From the IMG/VR virus record IMGVR_UViG_3300034071_002576, positions 22,341 through 86,340 of that record: DNA of 64,000 nucleotides; one strand, given 5' to 3'. The position numbers and the translations under genes were made by a program. This document shows, in pieces, positions 24,286 through 31,899 of this stretch (positions within the stretch are counted from its first letter, which is position 1; every line of letters starts with the position of its first letter). The DNA comes from a virus. Under the pieces are notes generated by a model, which searched no databases, had not been told where the DNA came from, and worked only from the letters and a program-made list of their open reading frames with translations.

Positions 24286-24603
24286 TTAGTAGCTGATTGA
24301 AACTGTTGCGATGCCGTCGATTGGTACACCCAAGCGATAGGCTGCGCCTGCAGATAGATCAATGCTGTTGCAGTCGCAGCGGTCAGTAATAGGTACAGTG
24401 AGCACTCTGCCGCCGTGACGTACGCGAACTTGTGTGCCACACGGTAACCACGGGTGCGCAGCAGACACGCCCCAATGTTGGTATGTTTGCCCACAGTATG
24501 TCTCTCTGGCGTGATACCACTCGTGGTATACAGTTGCAGTCACTGGGCGAGCACTAACTGGGTTAGTGAGCAGCAAAGGAAACAACAATAGCAATCGTTT
24601 CAT
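24286..24603 (-). CDS. RlpA-like double-psi beta-barrel secreted protein
   Basis: The 105-residue protein has a signal peptide (MKRLLLLFPLLLTNPVSA) and one double-psi beta-barrel. TATVYHEWYHARETYCG leads, PCGTQVRVRHGGR follows, and VPITDRCDCNSIDLSAGAAYRLG closes it. The D of ITDR-C and the S-x-D-L-S motif are typical of RlpA-like domains. RlpA proteins bind or cleave peptidoglycan glycan strands. The conserved Asp is present; catalysis is uncertain in this minimal version. It adds to the envelope genes at 18.5-20 kb. Confidence 0.82.
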   Translation of the reverse strand: MKRLLLLFPLLLTNPVSARPVTATVYHEWYHARETYCGQTYQHWGVSAAHPWLPCGTQVRVRHGGRVLTVPITDRCDCNSIDLSAGAAYRLGVPIDGIATVSISY

Positions 24604-24629
24604 GTGAAGTTGAAGTGGTTGTGTGCGTC

Positions 24630-24647
24630 GGCCCCGCGTTAGCGGGA
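24630..24647 (-). repeat. Intercistronic hairpin, copy 2
   Basis: Minus strand CCCGC-TAAC-GCGGGGCC, a 5 bp stem with a TAAC loop. It starts 6 bp after the stop of the 24653-24856 gene and lies 26 bp before the RlpA-like ATG. Confidence 0.75.
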
Positions 24648-24652
24648 AGGAA

Positions 24653-24856
24653 TTAGTTAACGAGATTGACGAATGTGATTGCGTTAATGCACCATCCAGT
24701 TTCGTCTGTGATGCTTTCGATTAAGTCATCATCATCGTCGGCGTCCCAATCTCCAGACATGACACTGTTTACGATGTCCTGCTGTTCCTCCAGCGTGGGG
24801 GAGTAGTCATCGTCTGTTGTGAAGTCGAAGTCAATCGAGAGAACTTTAAATAGCAT
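24653..24856 (-). CDS. Small acidic protein (MLFKVLSIDFDF)
   Basis: I start it at ATG 24856, giving 67 residues, very acidic with a DADDDDD run. MLFKVLSIDFDF, LEEQQDIV and ITDETGWCI form a pattern I recall from small cyanophage proteins. It may mimic nucleic acid charge, but no evidence shows this. It lies 8 bp beyond the upstream stop. Confidence 0.6.
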   Translation of the reverse strand: MLFKVLSIDFDFTTDDDYSPTLEEQQDIVNSVMSGDWDADDDDDLIESITDETGWCINAITFVNLVN

Positions 24857-24864
24857 TGTTGTGC

Positions 24865-25143
24865 TCACTGTTCGGGCCATTCGTGACCATCGGGAACTTC
24901 CCACAAATCCCCATCTTGATGTAGCCTCCAGATTACACCTCGTTTATCCTTGCATTCGTAGTTAGTTAGGATTGCATCCCAAGCTTCCCAATACCACTCG
25001 TGATCAGGGCCTGCCTGACACACCTGCACATCGTCGAAGCTGATGTTAGCTTGCTTGGCGCATTCTTCATCTGCACTATTGCAGAACAGTTGCGGGATGT
25101 AGACACCATTTGTGTCTAACAGTAAGAGATGAGGTTCGTTCAT
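24865..25143 (-). CDS. Small acidic hypothetical protein
   Basis: Start at ATG 25143 (MNEPHLLLLDTNGVYIPQLF), giving 92 residues. It is acidic, Trp-rich (HEWYWEAWDAIL) with a predicted beta N-terminus. No named domain. Hairpin copy 3 lies in its leader. Confidence 0.6.
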   Translation of the reverse strand: MNEPHLLLLDTNGVYIPQLFCNSADEECAKQANISFDDVQVCQAGPDHEWYWEAWDAILTNYECKDKRGVIWRLHQDGDLWEVPDGHEWPEQ

Positions 25144-25165
25144 GTTCAAGAGATAACTAGATGAA

Positions 25166-25183
25166 TTGGCCCCGCGTTAGCGG
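25166..25183 (-). repeat. Intercistronic hairpin, copy 3
   Basis: Minus strand CTCCCGCTAACGCGGGGCCA, the same 5 bp stem and TAAC loop as copies 1 and 2. It starts 7 bp after the stop of the 25190-25423 gene and precedes the next ATG by about 22 bp. Confidence 0.75.
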
Positions 25184-25189
25184 GAGAGG

Positions 25190-25423
25190 TTACTTGAAAT
25201 TGTCCGGTACAGCGTGGGCGAGGGTAGACCAAAAGCTTTCACGTTCGCGCTTCCAGATCTCGAACCATCCCGCACCGTTACCCGAACAATGCGCATCGGA
25301 CATACGTTGTCTTGCACATTGTGCGATGTTGTACCTGCGCAGGCTGCAGATACCTGGCGGCGGAGTGTATGTGTACTCGCAACCGTCAGTGTCTATGTAG
25401 GTAGGATCTTGCATTGTGTACAT
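25190..25423 (-). CDS. Small Cys-containing hypothetical protein
   Basis: ATG 25423 (MYTMQDPTYIDTDGCEYTY) overlaps the upstream stop region and gives 77 residues; ATG 25414 is an alternative. It has several Cys and Tyr residues (GICSLRRYNIAQCARQRMSD). No family recognised. Confidence 0.55.
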   Translation of the reverse strand: MYTMQDPTYIDTDGCEYTYTPPPGICSLRRYNIAQCARQRMSDAHCSGNGAGWFEIWKRERESFWSTLAHAVPDNFK

Positions 25424-25428
25424 GGTGA

Positions 25429-25740
25429 TCACCAGAAGTTACCTAGACGAAACTCAGAAACGAAAGCGTGGGCAATAGACTCTGCGGCTGCGAGTCTCTC
25501 AGGTTTGGGGAATGCAGTGTTCCAAGCTGTTGTCATGGAACCGACTTCGCGTTGATAATCTTTGGCGGCTGGCACTAACAAGTAGCGCTCAACATACGCA
25601 ATCGCGCGGTCTAGATTGAAAGTACCTTTCTGGTAGAACTTAGACAAAGTTTTGCCCACACTGTTGTAGTGAGCCTCTGAGAAGTTGAGCGCGTAAAGTT
25701 CCAACTCACGCGCAGCGATTGTGCAGATTGTGGTGGCCAT
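25429..25740 (-). CDS. Small hypothetical protein
   Basis: A 103-residue mostly helical protein (MATTICTIAARELELYALNF). No family recognised. It is in tight series with its neighbours (16 bp upstream gap). Confidence 0.6.
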   Translation of the reverse strand: MATTICTIAARELELYALNFSEAHYNSVGKTLSKFYQKGTFNLDRAIAYVERYLLVPAAKDYQREVGSMTTAWNTAFPKPERLAAAESIAHAFVSEFRLGNFW

Positions 25741-25756
25741 GATGATAGGAGTTTGA

Positions 25757-25927
25757 TCAGTAGTTGTAGGAAGGGAAGTTAGGCTCAGACTCGATAAGCT
25801 CTAGGTATGTGTACACGTTCTGCATACTCCAAGACTTATAGAACTCGTGTTGATTGTTGTCGCGACGATCACACCAGTTGAGTGAGTCGTAATCAATAGC
25901 GATCACGTCGATGTAGTAGTTAGTCAT
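25757..25927 (-). CDS. Small hypothetical protein
   Basis: A 56-residue frame starts at ATG 25927 (MTNYYIDVIAIDYDSLNWC) and ends SEPNFPSYNY. It is Tyr/Asp/Asn-rich. It begins 2 bp after the preceding stop, as expected of a real gene in this compressed operon. Confidence 0.55.
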   Translation of the reverse strand: MTNYYIDVIAIDYDSLNWCDRRDNNQHEFYKSWSMQNVYTYLELIESEPNFPSYNY

Positions 25928-25929
25928 GA

Positions 25930-26091
25930 TCAGATCTGCAGGGCGAATGTTTGGAATGCGTCAAGGAAGTTGTAGAAGTCTTCCTGCTCTATAGGATCAA
26001 TCTCGCCAGACTCAGCGAGTCGATTAAGTGCAGCGAGAGTAAACTCAACCTCACGGCGATTGACGAAGTTAAATAGTGGAATGGATTGCAT
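25930..26091 (-). CDS. Small hypothetical protein
   Basis: A 53-residue frame starts at ATG 26091 (MQSIPLFNFVNRREVEFTL) and ends FQTFALQI. It is a helical, acidic peptide. It lies 2 bp from both neighbours, filling a stretch that would otherwise look empty. Confidence 0.55.
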   Translation of the reverse strand: MQSIPLFNFVNRREVEFTLAALNRLAESGEIDPIEQEDFYNFLDAFQTFALQI

Positions 26092-26093
26092 GA

Positions 26094-26354
26094 TCAATCA
26101 AGGTAAAGGCTTACGATACGTTCGTTGTATGCGTCACGATTCTTGTCGTCGTCATACCAATCGTCCATAGCTTGCATGTCAGCTTCGAACTGCAATCGTT
26201 GCGTGATGTTGTCTTGCTCTTGCTCAAGTGGCCGCATCGTTAGATACAACTCGTTTACAAGATCCCAATCCTCAGCCTTGCGAGCGTTGAGTTGCCGCGT
26301 GGCCAACACGTCGAGCTGATCAGTAAGTTCATCTAGGCGAGCTTGAATGTTCAC
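26094..26354 (-). CDS. Small helical protein
   Basis: An 86-residue protein starting with GTG 26354 that overlaps the upstream stop (GTGA). A long amphipathic helix (LTDQLDVLATRQLNARKAED) is followed by an acidic Tyr/Asp-rich end. Coiled-coil dimerisation is possible. Function unknown. Confidence 0.6.
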   Translation of the reverse strand: MNIQARLDELTDQLDVLATRQLNARKAEDWDLVNELYLTMRPLEQEQDNITQRLQFEADMQAMDDWYDDDKNRDAYNERIVSLYLD

Positions 26355-26605
26355 TTAATGCCTCCGTTGTTGATGAAGTCTTTGCACTCGGAAACTGAAT
26401 CGAACTTAGCCGCAAGGCTGACAAGATCTACATAGCCATCGGCAACTTTAAAGGGAACGTACTTACCGACTCTGTAGATTCTGTGTGCAGCTGTGGAGTC
26501 GGTGGGCTCACTGATCTCGCCGACAATCTCACCATCAAGGTGTACAAGCTCTCGATACCAACTAACAGTGTTAGGGAAGTGTGCAGGAGTGTAGGTGTAA
26601 TCCAT
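26351..26605 (-). CDS. Small hypothetical protein
   Basis: An 84-residue protein starting MDYTYTPAHFPNTVSWYRE with a beta-rich middle (EIVGEISEP, YRVGKYVPFKV). No family recognised. Its stop overlaps the next gene by GTGA. Confidence 0.6.
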   Translation of the reverse strand: MDYTYTPAHFPNTVSWYRELVHLDGEIVGEISEPTDSTAAHRIYRVGKYVPFKVADGYVDLVSLAAKFDSVSECKDFINNGGIK

Positions 26606-26636
26606 TGGGGATAAGTTGCGATGGTGTTAGTTACAG

Positions 26637-26840
26637 TCAGAAGTTGCGATTAACCCAGTCCATAAACTCAGTCTTGCCATGATGTTTAAAACCACCGCCA
26701 TAGCAAAGGCCGCCACGGAAGTTAGTTACGTTGTAACCCTGGCCGGTAACCTTACGATCCATGCAATACCAGCGGAAGCCTTGGACATAGAAACCTTGCG
26801 CAGTAAGTAACTCGCGGGCCTGTTTAACTGTTGTGATCAT
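26637..26840 (-). CDS. Small hypothetical protein
   Basis: A 67-residue basic protein starting MITTVKQARELLTAQGFYV, with a Gly/Tyr-rich middle (FRGGLCYGGGFKHHGK). No family recognised. Confidence 0.6.
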   Translation of the reverse strand: MITTVKQARELLTAQGFYVQGFRWYCMDRKVTGQGYNVTNFRGGLCYGGGFKHHGKTEFMDWVNRNF

Positions 26841-26876
26841 GATCAGATAGCAATGGGATTGGGTTGGTTACAGTTA

Positions 26877-27182
26877 TCAGCAGGAGTAGCGGCCGACGAC
26901 AACATCGTTGCCGCACAGTTTGATCAACAAACCGCTAAAGCATGAGTCGCTAGTGATACCGTGCCAACCCTTAAAGACTCCGTCAGGGTTAGTGTTCCGC
27001 ATGAAGTCAGACAAACTGTGATACTGTCCGCGATACTTAAAGAATGAACAGCTATGATCAAACTCATTAGCATCCATCCAGTCGTATTCTTGGCGGAGTT
27101 TGGCACGCTCAGGCTGCGATAGTTCGCAAGCAAAGAACAGCCGGCGCGGTTGGTTGTTGGTCTTAATAGTCAGTTCAGTCAT
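26877..27182 (-). CDS. Small hypothetical protein, first gene of the early small-gene operon
   Basis: A 101-residue protein starting MTELTIKTNNQPRRLFFACEL, with an alpha/beta pattern (SQPERAKLRQEYDWMDANEFD, GVFKGWHGITSDSC). No named domain. It is nearest the 1.25 kb gene-free stretch, so promoters for the whole leftward small-gene series should lie just upstream of its ATG at 27182. Confidence 0.6.
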   Translation of the reverse strand: MTELTIKTNNQPRRLFFACELSQPERAKLRQEYDWMDANEFDHSCSFFKYRGQYHSLSDFMRNTNPDGVFKGWHGITSDSCFSGLLIKLCGNDVVVGRYSC

Positions 27183-27310
27183 ACTATGTACCTGTTGAAA
27201 CTGTTAGACATGAGGGAAGAATCCCTCACCAAACTGTAAGCTTGGGGAGAGAATCGTTACAGCTTCATGATCAATTGTGATCACATCTGATCCTTAATTG
27301 ATCCGCCCCG

Positions 27311-27641
27311 CTGACAAGTTAATGACATTCAGGGATCTCTCAAACAACAACTCTCCGGAGAAAGTTGAAACATAATGCCTAGCATGTAGTTAGTTACAGC
27401 GTACAGAATGATCATTGGCTGATAACTGGCCCCGCCATCCTACGGATCGACGCCGTGGTGAGGGGTCAATGTCCAATGGCCAGCGTACCTGCATCAGAGA
27501 CAGATACGCTGGACAAGATCTGTACGTTGTAACTAGCTACAGCCTGACAAGTTAGGTTGTATTCAGCTGCAACCTGACAAGGGTTGCTGACATTTAGTGT
27601 CACTAGTTGTCTTAGTTACAGACAAGATACCCGCTGACAAG
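27311..27641 (+). repeat. CTGACAAG iteron-like direct repeats
   Basis: CTGACAAG occurs at 27311-27318, 27544-27551, 27574-27581 and 27634-27641, all in one orientation. Near copies are CTGGACAAG at 27519-27527 and AGACAAG at 27620-27626. Two adjacent copies extend to about 30 bp of similarity (CTTGTCAGG-TG-AGCT on the minus strand). They may bind an initiator protein or a regulator. Confidence 0.6.
27469..27527. repeat. Inverted repeat related to one at 37341-37383
   Basis: CAGCGTA at 27481-27487 pairs with TACGCTG at 27514-27520, and GTCCA at 27470-27474 can pair with the following TGGAC. The core ACCTGC...ACGCTGGACA is shared with the hairpin at 37341-37383. This suggests a mobile or regulatory hairpin present twice. 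Confidence 0.45.
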
Positions 27642-27754
27642 TCGCGATATAGGGGGAGAACGTGAGCGGGTAGGGTTCGCCTACCGGATAATGCCCACGT
27701 GGCACCGCTTGTGGGGGAACTTCCGCGCCCACTTCATCGCTTAAGTATTGAACA

Positions 27755-27804
27755 GTTAGCTAACCGATCGGCTACCCGTGCTAACCCGCACCGGTTTAGC
27801 TAAC
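27755..27804. repeat. Long inverted repeat
   Basis: GTTAGCTAACCG (27755-27766) pairs with CGGTTTAGCTAAC (27792-27804) with one bulged base. Flanking AACAG and CTGTT could extend it. A 25 nt interior holds further GC pairs. It could be an RNA hairpin or a cruciform protein site. Confidence 0.6.
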
Positions 27805-27826
27805 TATTCTGTTGTCGAGGTTCTTT

Positions 27827-27973
27827 CACCTAGATACCTTTAAGATCCCGCCGCTCACGTTCGGTCACACTATGCCTGCCCTTGCCTACACTTCGGGGAT
27901 GTACTCCCTACCATCGGCAGCAGTGCGCGGAGACCGTTCGGCCTGGCGCGGGTTCTCTCGGGTTGTCTAGGTG
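27827..27973. other. Long-range stem enclosing a structured domain
   Basis: CACCTAGA (27827-27834) and TCTAGGTG (27966-27973) are perfect 8 bp complements. The 131 nt between them hold smaller stems, such as GGGA-TGTAC-TCCC near 27895. The arrangement suggests a folded RNA of about 150 nt. Strand and function are unknown. Confidence 0.4.
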
Positions 27974-28435
27974 CCCTGGCGGCGTGGCTTGCGCCCCGTT
28001 CCTCCAGTGACACCAAGATCGCCCATAACCGGTTCGCCTGTCAACCACCTAGGGCTAGTTCTCAGCCGGTCTGAGGATTGGCACACAATGCCAGGGTCCG
28101 CACCTAGTTAAAAGACGAAACGCGCGGCGCACGCGCAACTACCACGCCAGCGGCCCGGCCGTCAAGCGTTCGAAACGACAGATGATAGGACCACCACCCA
28201 GTACAGATGAACTATAACTACGTTCACAAAGTTAAATATACAACTTCACATCACTAAATGATACTTAGTGCGGCGCTACTCATCACATAGGCCGGCGCTA
28301 TGTATACACAATTGTCCGCAATCCGCCCTTTTTTTTATATATAGGCTTACACGACGGCGCCGGCGAGAACCCAAAAATAATCTTGCGGGGAAAACGGGGT
28401 GAAACCTCCCCGAATATCAGCATAATAACAGCTTT

Positions 28436-28762
28436 TTACTCGAAGCGAACGAATAATTCGTCTGGATGTTCGTCAAAAAACTGTAATGTTGCCGGACAGA
28501 GCCACCCTTTCATGGAATTTTCGTAGGAATACCAGGCTCCTCCCTGTTCCATTTCAGTTTTTACGAGTTTTCCGTGCGAATGAGGAAAATTTCTTGCTGA
28601 AAAAATAATTCTGTGCGACTCTTTTGCTGGATCACTGAAGTTTTTAATCAAAAAGTCAATCATTTCAGGCATTCCGCAAACGAATGGTTCATCTCTGAGC
28701 CCTCTGGAGAGATCTGTAAAGGCCCACGTATCGCAATAGCGATAAATTTTGATTGACATCAT
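28436..28762 (-). CDS. DUF6717-like small protein
   Basis: ATG 28762 (MMSIKIYRYCDTW; ATG 28759 is equivalent) gives about 108 residues. The pattern W-F-DL-RGLRDEPFV-G-PEMIDFLI, then IIFSARNFP, GGAWYSYE and WLCPATLQFFDEHP fits a small bacterial and phage family I know as DUF6717. Function of the family is unknown. It is the last leftward gene before the strand switch. Confidence 0.55.
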   Translation of the reverse strand: MMSIKIYRYCDTWAFTDLSRGLRDEPFVCGMPEMIDFLIKNFSDPAKESHRIIFSARNFPHSHGKLVKTEMEQGGAWYSYENSMKGWLCPATLQFFDEHPDELFVRFE

Positions 28763-28883
28763 GGCGTTTGACACAGGGTACGGTGTTTTTGTGATTGCTT
28801 ATCGAGTATACAGTATCGCGAGAGGCCGCCTACCCGGCTTTTTTTGTTTTTTGTTTTAGGATGTAGCAAGGGTTTTCAGGCGC
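28763..28883. promoter_or_regulatory. Divergent region at the early/late strand switch
   Basis: These 121 bp separate a leftward gene from the rightward virion genes. TTGTGA at 28789-28794 and TATACAGTAT around 28807-28816 are candidate promoter elements. A weak GCCG/CGGC stem with a T-rich run follows at about 28824-28858, so rightward transcription may pass an attenuator before the ATG at 28884. Confidence 0.4.
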
Positions 28884-31151
28884 ATGTACTCGTACGGATA
28901 TAAAGTTCCCGAGGTGCAAAGTCGCGTTGCGCGTCAGAGACAACCTGTAGAACCTGACAACGTCATTCCCGACCCCTCCGCGGAAGACGTTATTGCTACA
29001 GAAAATACGCTTCCTCCCGCTCCGCCTAATTCGTTGAGTCCTAGAGAATTTTTTGAGTCCCAGATTCTTCCGCAAGTTAGAAGTGTTATAGGTGACTCTG
29101 GCGTTGATGATGCTTATCTGCGCACTATACGCGAAGATACTCGGCAAAGTTTTCTACGCGATATAGAGGAATCTGACCGGAGAAATCTTGAGCAACTTCG
29201 AGGAACTCCTGTTTCTATACCCATTCAGTTCCCCCAGCCTATTTCTCTAACAGGACTCGGTTCTGCTCATACGCAACCTGGTATTCCCGGTCTTTTTGCC
29301 CAAGTTGAGGCTTCGAACGAGGGGGTGGAAGCGCTACGTAAACAAAGAGTCGCGGATGCTTTTGGCGATCTTCTTTCAAAATATCCAGAACTTAATCGAG
29401 TTTTATATGCGGCACCTGCTACGCAGAATAAAGCTCTGCGTGTTAAGAAGTCAGGTTTTGAACCTTATTTAGATTATGTAGACAAAACACAAGTATTTTC
29501 TTCTCCGGAGTCTCGCGCTGGTGTTTATAACGAAATTATCGGTGAATACGCTTCTTTAGAAGACAACCCAGATAAGCGTTCTTTGCTTGCTGAGGCACTT
29601 AGAGAGACTGAACAAGACTATACGAGTGGCGATCCAGAGCGTCAGAGTAGAGCTCGAAAGTTTTTACAAAATGTGTTGGACGACCCCGCGACACTCGAAC
29701 GCATAGAAACGCCTTCGTTTCGTGAAAACCGACCCGTTATTGGCGGCGGTGGCTACGAACCTGTAAAGGATAATCCGTTGGTTAAGAGGATTAATCAGCG
29801 AGCTAAAGCTTTTAATAATTTATACAGTCAATTAGATCTTCAAGATCGGCTAAATATAACTGATGTTTATCCTGGTTTGCGATTTTCCGGGATCAAACAA
29901 GGTGATCAAGCCGGTTTTTATTTAGATCCGGACACTAAAGAAGTTTCCGGTGTTGATTTCAATGATCCCGAGGCTTATGGGGTCAATGTGACTATGAGCG
30001 CCCCCGGAAGTATCTCTCTCGAGGAGTTTGATAACTATAACGTAGGTTCTGAGGTCTCTAAAAATGCTCTGCGTTTCTTAGCCGATTATCCTGTTACGAC
30101 TCAAACAAGCGTAAGTTTTACCACGCGTGAACCCGGTTACAGCGAAAGCAGCTACGGCGCTAAGTTGTTGCCGTCCGAGCTTGTCGGTCCTGTAACGTCT
30201 TTTGTTTCAGATACAGCTTTCCGAGGACTTCGTCCTGGAACACTCGTTGTTAATAGTCCGCTTAGCTCTAATGATTTATACGACAAACGAATAGAGACGG
30301 GTAAATCGGGAAATGAAAGCAATACTTTACGCCGCTTACAACCTTTCATAGATTCGAATAGCCCACTACCTAATCTGCGTGGAATAGCTTATACCTCAGC
30401 AGGTTTCGGTCCCGTAAGCGAGGACAAGACGCAGCTTTCATATGTAGATGACAAAGGTCAAGCCATACCGATTCAGTTAGGACGTGCTGAAGTTCCTTTA
30501 AAAGGCAGGGTTGCTGTTCGCGATGCTGGAGGTGCTTCTGTTTTTACTCCCGCACTTCCTGCTTCTTCTACTCCGCGTTACTACGGACTGGATCCTGTTT
30601 CGGGAGCAGCGTTAGGTGGAGCCGAAGTATTACGTAATCTTCGGCGCGTTCCTTCTGCTTTACTCCCCGGTGCCGCTGATTTGATTCCGAGTCCCGAAGC
30701 TGTACGTACTGGTTATCAACAAGGTCCTGTAGCTATGGGTAAGCAGATGGCGCAGGAGTTTGTACAGAGTTTACCTACTGCCGCAGCTGCTGCTGGTGTT
30801 CTGTCCACGCCGCTAGCCGCGCCCTTGGCCCCAGGTATCGGTGCTGGCCTCGTGGGAACTGCCGGAGCACGGGCGTTGAATGAGGTTGTTCGGCAGGAAA
30901 CTGGCGAAGGTATAGTTCCCAAGCTGCGCCAGGCTATCGGGACTGCACCGCGCACAGGTGCTGCTAGTCCTTCCCGTGCCAAATCACGTCCTTTAACTGC
31001 ACAGGTTCGCCCTTTGACTACTGCGCAGCGGGCGGAGGTGACTCGGCAGCAGAACCGGAATGAACTTCAGCGTCGTATTGAGTTGGCCCAGCAGCGGTTC
31101 AACCCTGGCAAACTTGAGTTTGGCTTGTCTGAGTTGTTGCGCGGTCGTTGA
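28884..31151 (+). CDS. Large putative virion protein
   Basis: The 755-residue protein is the first of the rightward genes. Residues 1-120 are Pro/Glu-rich and residues 120-560 alpha/beta. A hydrophobic Ala/Gly/Pro stretch (TAAAAAGVLSTPLAAPLAPG, about residues 634-655) precedes a basic Arg/Gln-rich C-terminus. Such amphipathic glycine-rich segments occur in proteins ejected with DNA or lining portal and tail tubes. No named family is recognised. A structural role is inferred from size and place. Confidence 0.65.
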   Translation: MYSYGYKVPEVQSRVARQRQPVEPDNVIPDPSAEDVIATENTLPPAPPNSLSPREFFESQILPQVRSVIGDSGVDDAYLRTIREDTRQSFLRDIEESDRRNLEQLRGTPVSIPIQFPQPISLTGLGSAHTQPGIPGLFAQVEASNEGVEALRKQRVADAFGDLLSKYPELNRVLYAAPATQNKALRVKKSGFEPYLDYVDKTQVFSSPESRAGVYNEIIGEYASLEDNPDKRSLLAEALRETEQDYTSGDPERQSRARKFLQNVLDDPATLERIETPSFRENRPVIGGGGYEPVKDNPLVKRINQRAKAFNNLYSQLDLQDRLNITDVYPGLRFSGIKQGDQAGFYLDPDTKEVSGVDFNDPEAYGVNVTMSAPGSISLEEFDNYNVGSEVSKNALRFLADYPVTTQTSVSFTTREPGYSESSYGAKLLPSELVGPVTSFVSDTAFRGLRPGTLVVNSPLSSNDLYDKRIETGKSGNESNTLRRLQPFIDSNSPLPNLRGIAYTSAGFGPVSEDKTQLSYVDDKGQAIPIQLGRAEVPLKGRVAVRDAGGASVFTPALPASSTPRYYGLDPVSGAALGGAEVLRNLRRVPSALLPGAADLIPSPEAVRTGYQQGPVAMGKQMAQEFVQSLPTAAAAAGVLSTPLAAPLAPGIGAGLVGTAGARALNEVVRQETGEGIVPKLRQAIGTAPRTGAASPSRAKSRPLTAQVRPLTTAQRAEVTRQQNRNELQRRIELAQQRFNPGKLEFGLSELLRGR

Positions 31152-31190
31152 TTGCTTTAGAATCAATTACGTAGAACACCATCTGTTGAC

Positions 31191-31562
31191 GTGGCGTACG
31201 AAAGTAACTTGCAGTATCGCCCGTCTATGGATAAGTCTCGTTATGAGACTATGCCTTACAATCCGCGCAGCAACCCTCCGCGGTATGAAAACCTCCCTTA
31301 TCGGCTGCGCGATGACCAGCGTCGCGACCCCGTGGACGCCAGCGGGCTGATGGAGGAGTTTATACAGAATATTATGTTGACTCCGCTTGAAGGAGTCGCA
31401 CAGGGTATTCCCGTTGGCGAGGATCCTAATCTGCCGATGAGTCAATCCCAATTCCGTGACTGGGTTAACCGCAGTCGCGATTTGCGCGGTGGGCGCCTAG
31501 AAGACTTCCTTAAGCAACACGGGAGCATGCGAAATTTCATCAACCAGACTCGCGGCGTTTGA
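31191..31562 (+). CDS. Small putative virion-associated protein
   Basis: The 123-residue protein starts with GTG 31191. The N-terminus is rich in Tyr, Pro and Arg (YRPSMDKSRYETMPYNPR) and the C-terminus is helical and basic. No family recognised. It follows the large structural gene by 39 bp and is probably co-transcribed with it. Confidence 0.6.
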   Translation: MAYESNLQYRPSMDKSRYETMPYNPRSNPPRYENLPYRLRDDQRRDPVDASGLMEEFIQNIMLTPLEGVAQGIPVGEDPNLPMSQSQFRDWVNRSRDLRGGRLEDFLKQHGSMRNFINQTRGV

Positions 31563-31586
31563 TTCTTGGGTTGTTCTTGGTATAGT
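31559..31586 (+). promoter_or_regulatory. Candidate promoter for the downstream ncRNA
   Basis: TTGATT (31559-31564) and TATAGT (31581-31586) are separated by 16 bp, a reasonable sigma-70-type promoter. It lies at the end of the preceding gene and ahead of 240 bp without a gene that ends in a strong terminator. Confidence 0.5.
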
Positions 31587-31592
31587 GTGTGA

Positions 31593-31837
31593 GTTCCCGC
31601 TCTGCTTTGGCATCGGGCTGCGGGGGATAACCATGGATTGCGGTTGTCTTAAATAAAGCTCACCCCTAAGAGTGTGTTTGCCCCAAAACGTGCTTCCGGT
31701 TGTACGGAGGGGTTGCGTTTGTTGGCCTTACTGACAAACCCAGCGGGGACGGGACCCGCCGGTTCAGGAGGCGTCCGATAACGTCTCCCCGACTTTAAGT
31801 GACCATATTGTTGACTCCAACAAAATGGTCTTTTATT
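31593..31837 (+). ncRNA. Candidate structured small RNA
   Basis: Between a promoter-like sequence and a terminator lies about 245 nt with no reading frame but several stems. GTTTGT/ACAAAC pairs near 31718-31740, and GGGGACG pairs with CGTCTCCCC (one bulged T) at about 31745-31793. A free-standing phage sRNA is the simplest reading. No known RNA family was recognised; tmRNA features are absent. Confidence 0.4.
31801..31837 (+). terminator. Rho-independent terminator
   Basis: GACCATATTGTTG pairs with CAACAAAATGGTC (one mismatch) around an ACTC loop, followed by TTTTATT. This strong stem ends the putative sRNA or the virion transcript before the tRNA-like element. Confidence 0.85.
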
Positions 31838-31899
31838 GTTGAGTCGATAGAGCCCAAGCCTCTGTCCGATCCTTGAGGTCGGTTACGCTTGGTCCATCC

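Larger units (their letters stand above)
27183..28435. other. 1.25 kb gene-free control region (candidate origin)
   Basis: No convincing reading frame is present on either strand. The left third carries CTGACAAG direct repeats. The middle is GC-rich with long inverted repeats (27755-27804; 27827-27834 with 27966-27973). The right end, about 28200-28380, is AT-rich with TTTTTTTTATATATA. It lies beside the change from leftward to rightward genes, the usual site of a phage origin or master promoter region. I infer a control role from position and repeats only. Confidence 0.5.

Noticed and set aside
24144-24494. Minus-strand 116-codon frame over the RlpA-like gene
   Set aside because: It overlaps the RlpA-like gene out of frame; the 55-residue frame at 24109-24276 explains the 3' part better.
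28830-29147. Minus-strand 105-codon frame across the strand switch
   Set aside because: It lies mostly antisense to the start of the 755-residue gene and shows no protein-like features.
31593-31837. tmRNA or group I intron
   Set aside because: No tRNA-like acceptor with a tag frame ending in Ala-Ala, and no intron core or split exon is apparent.
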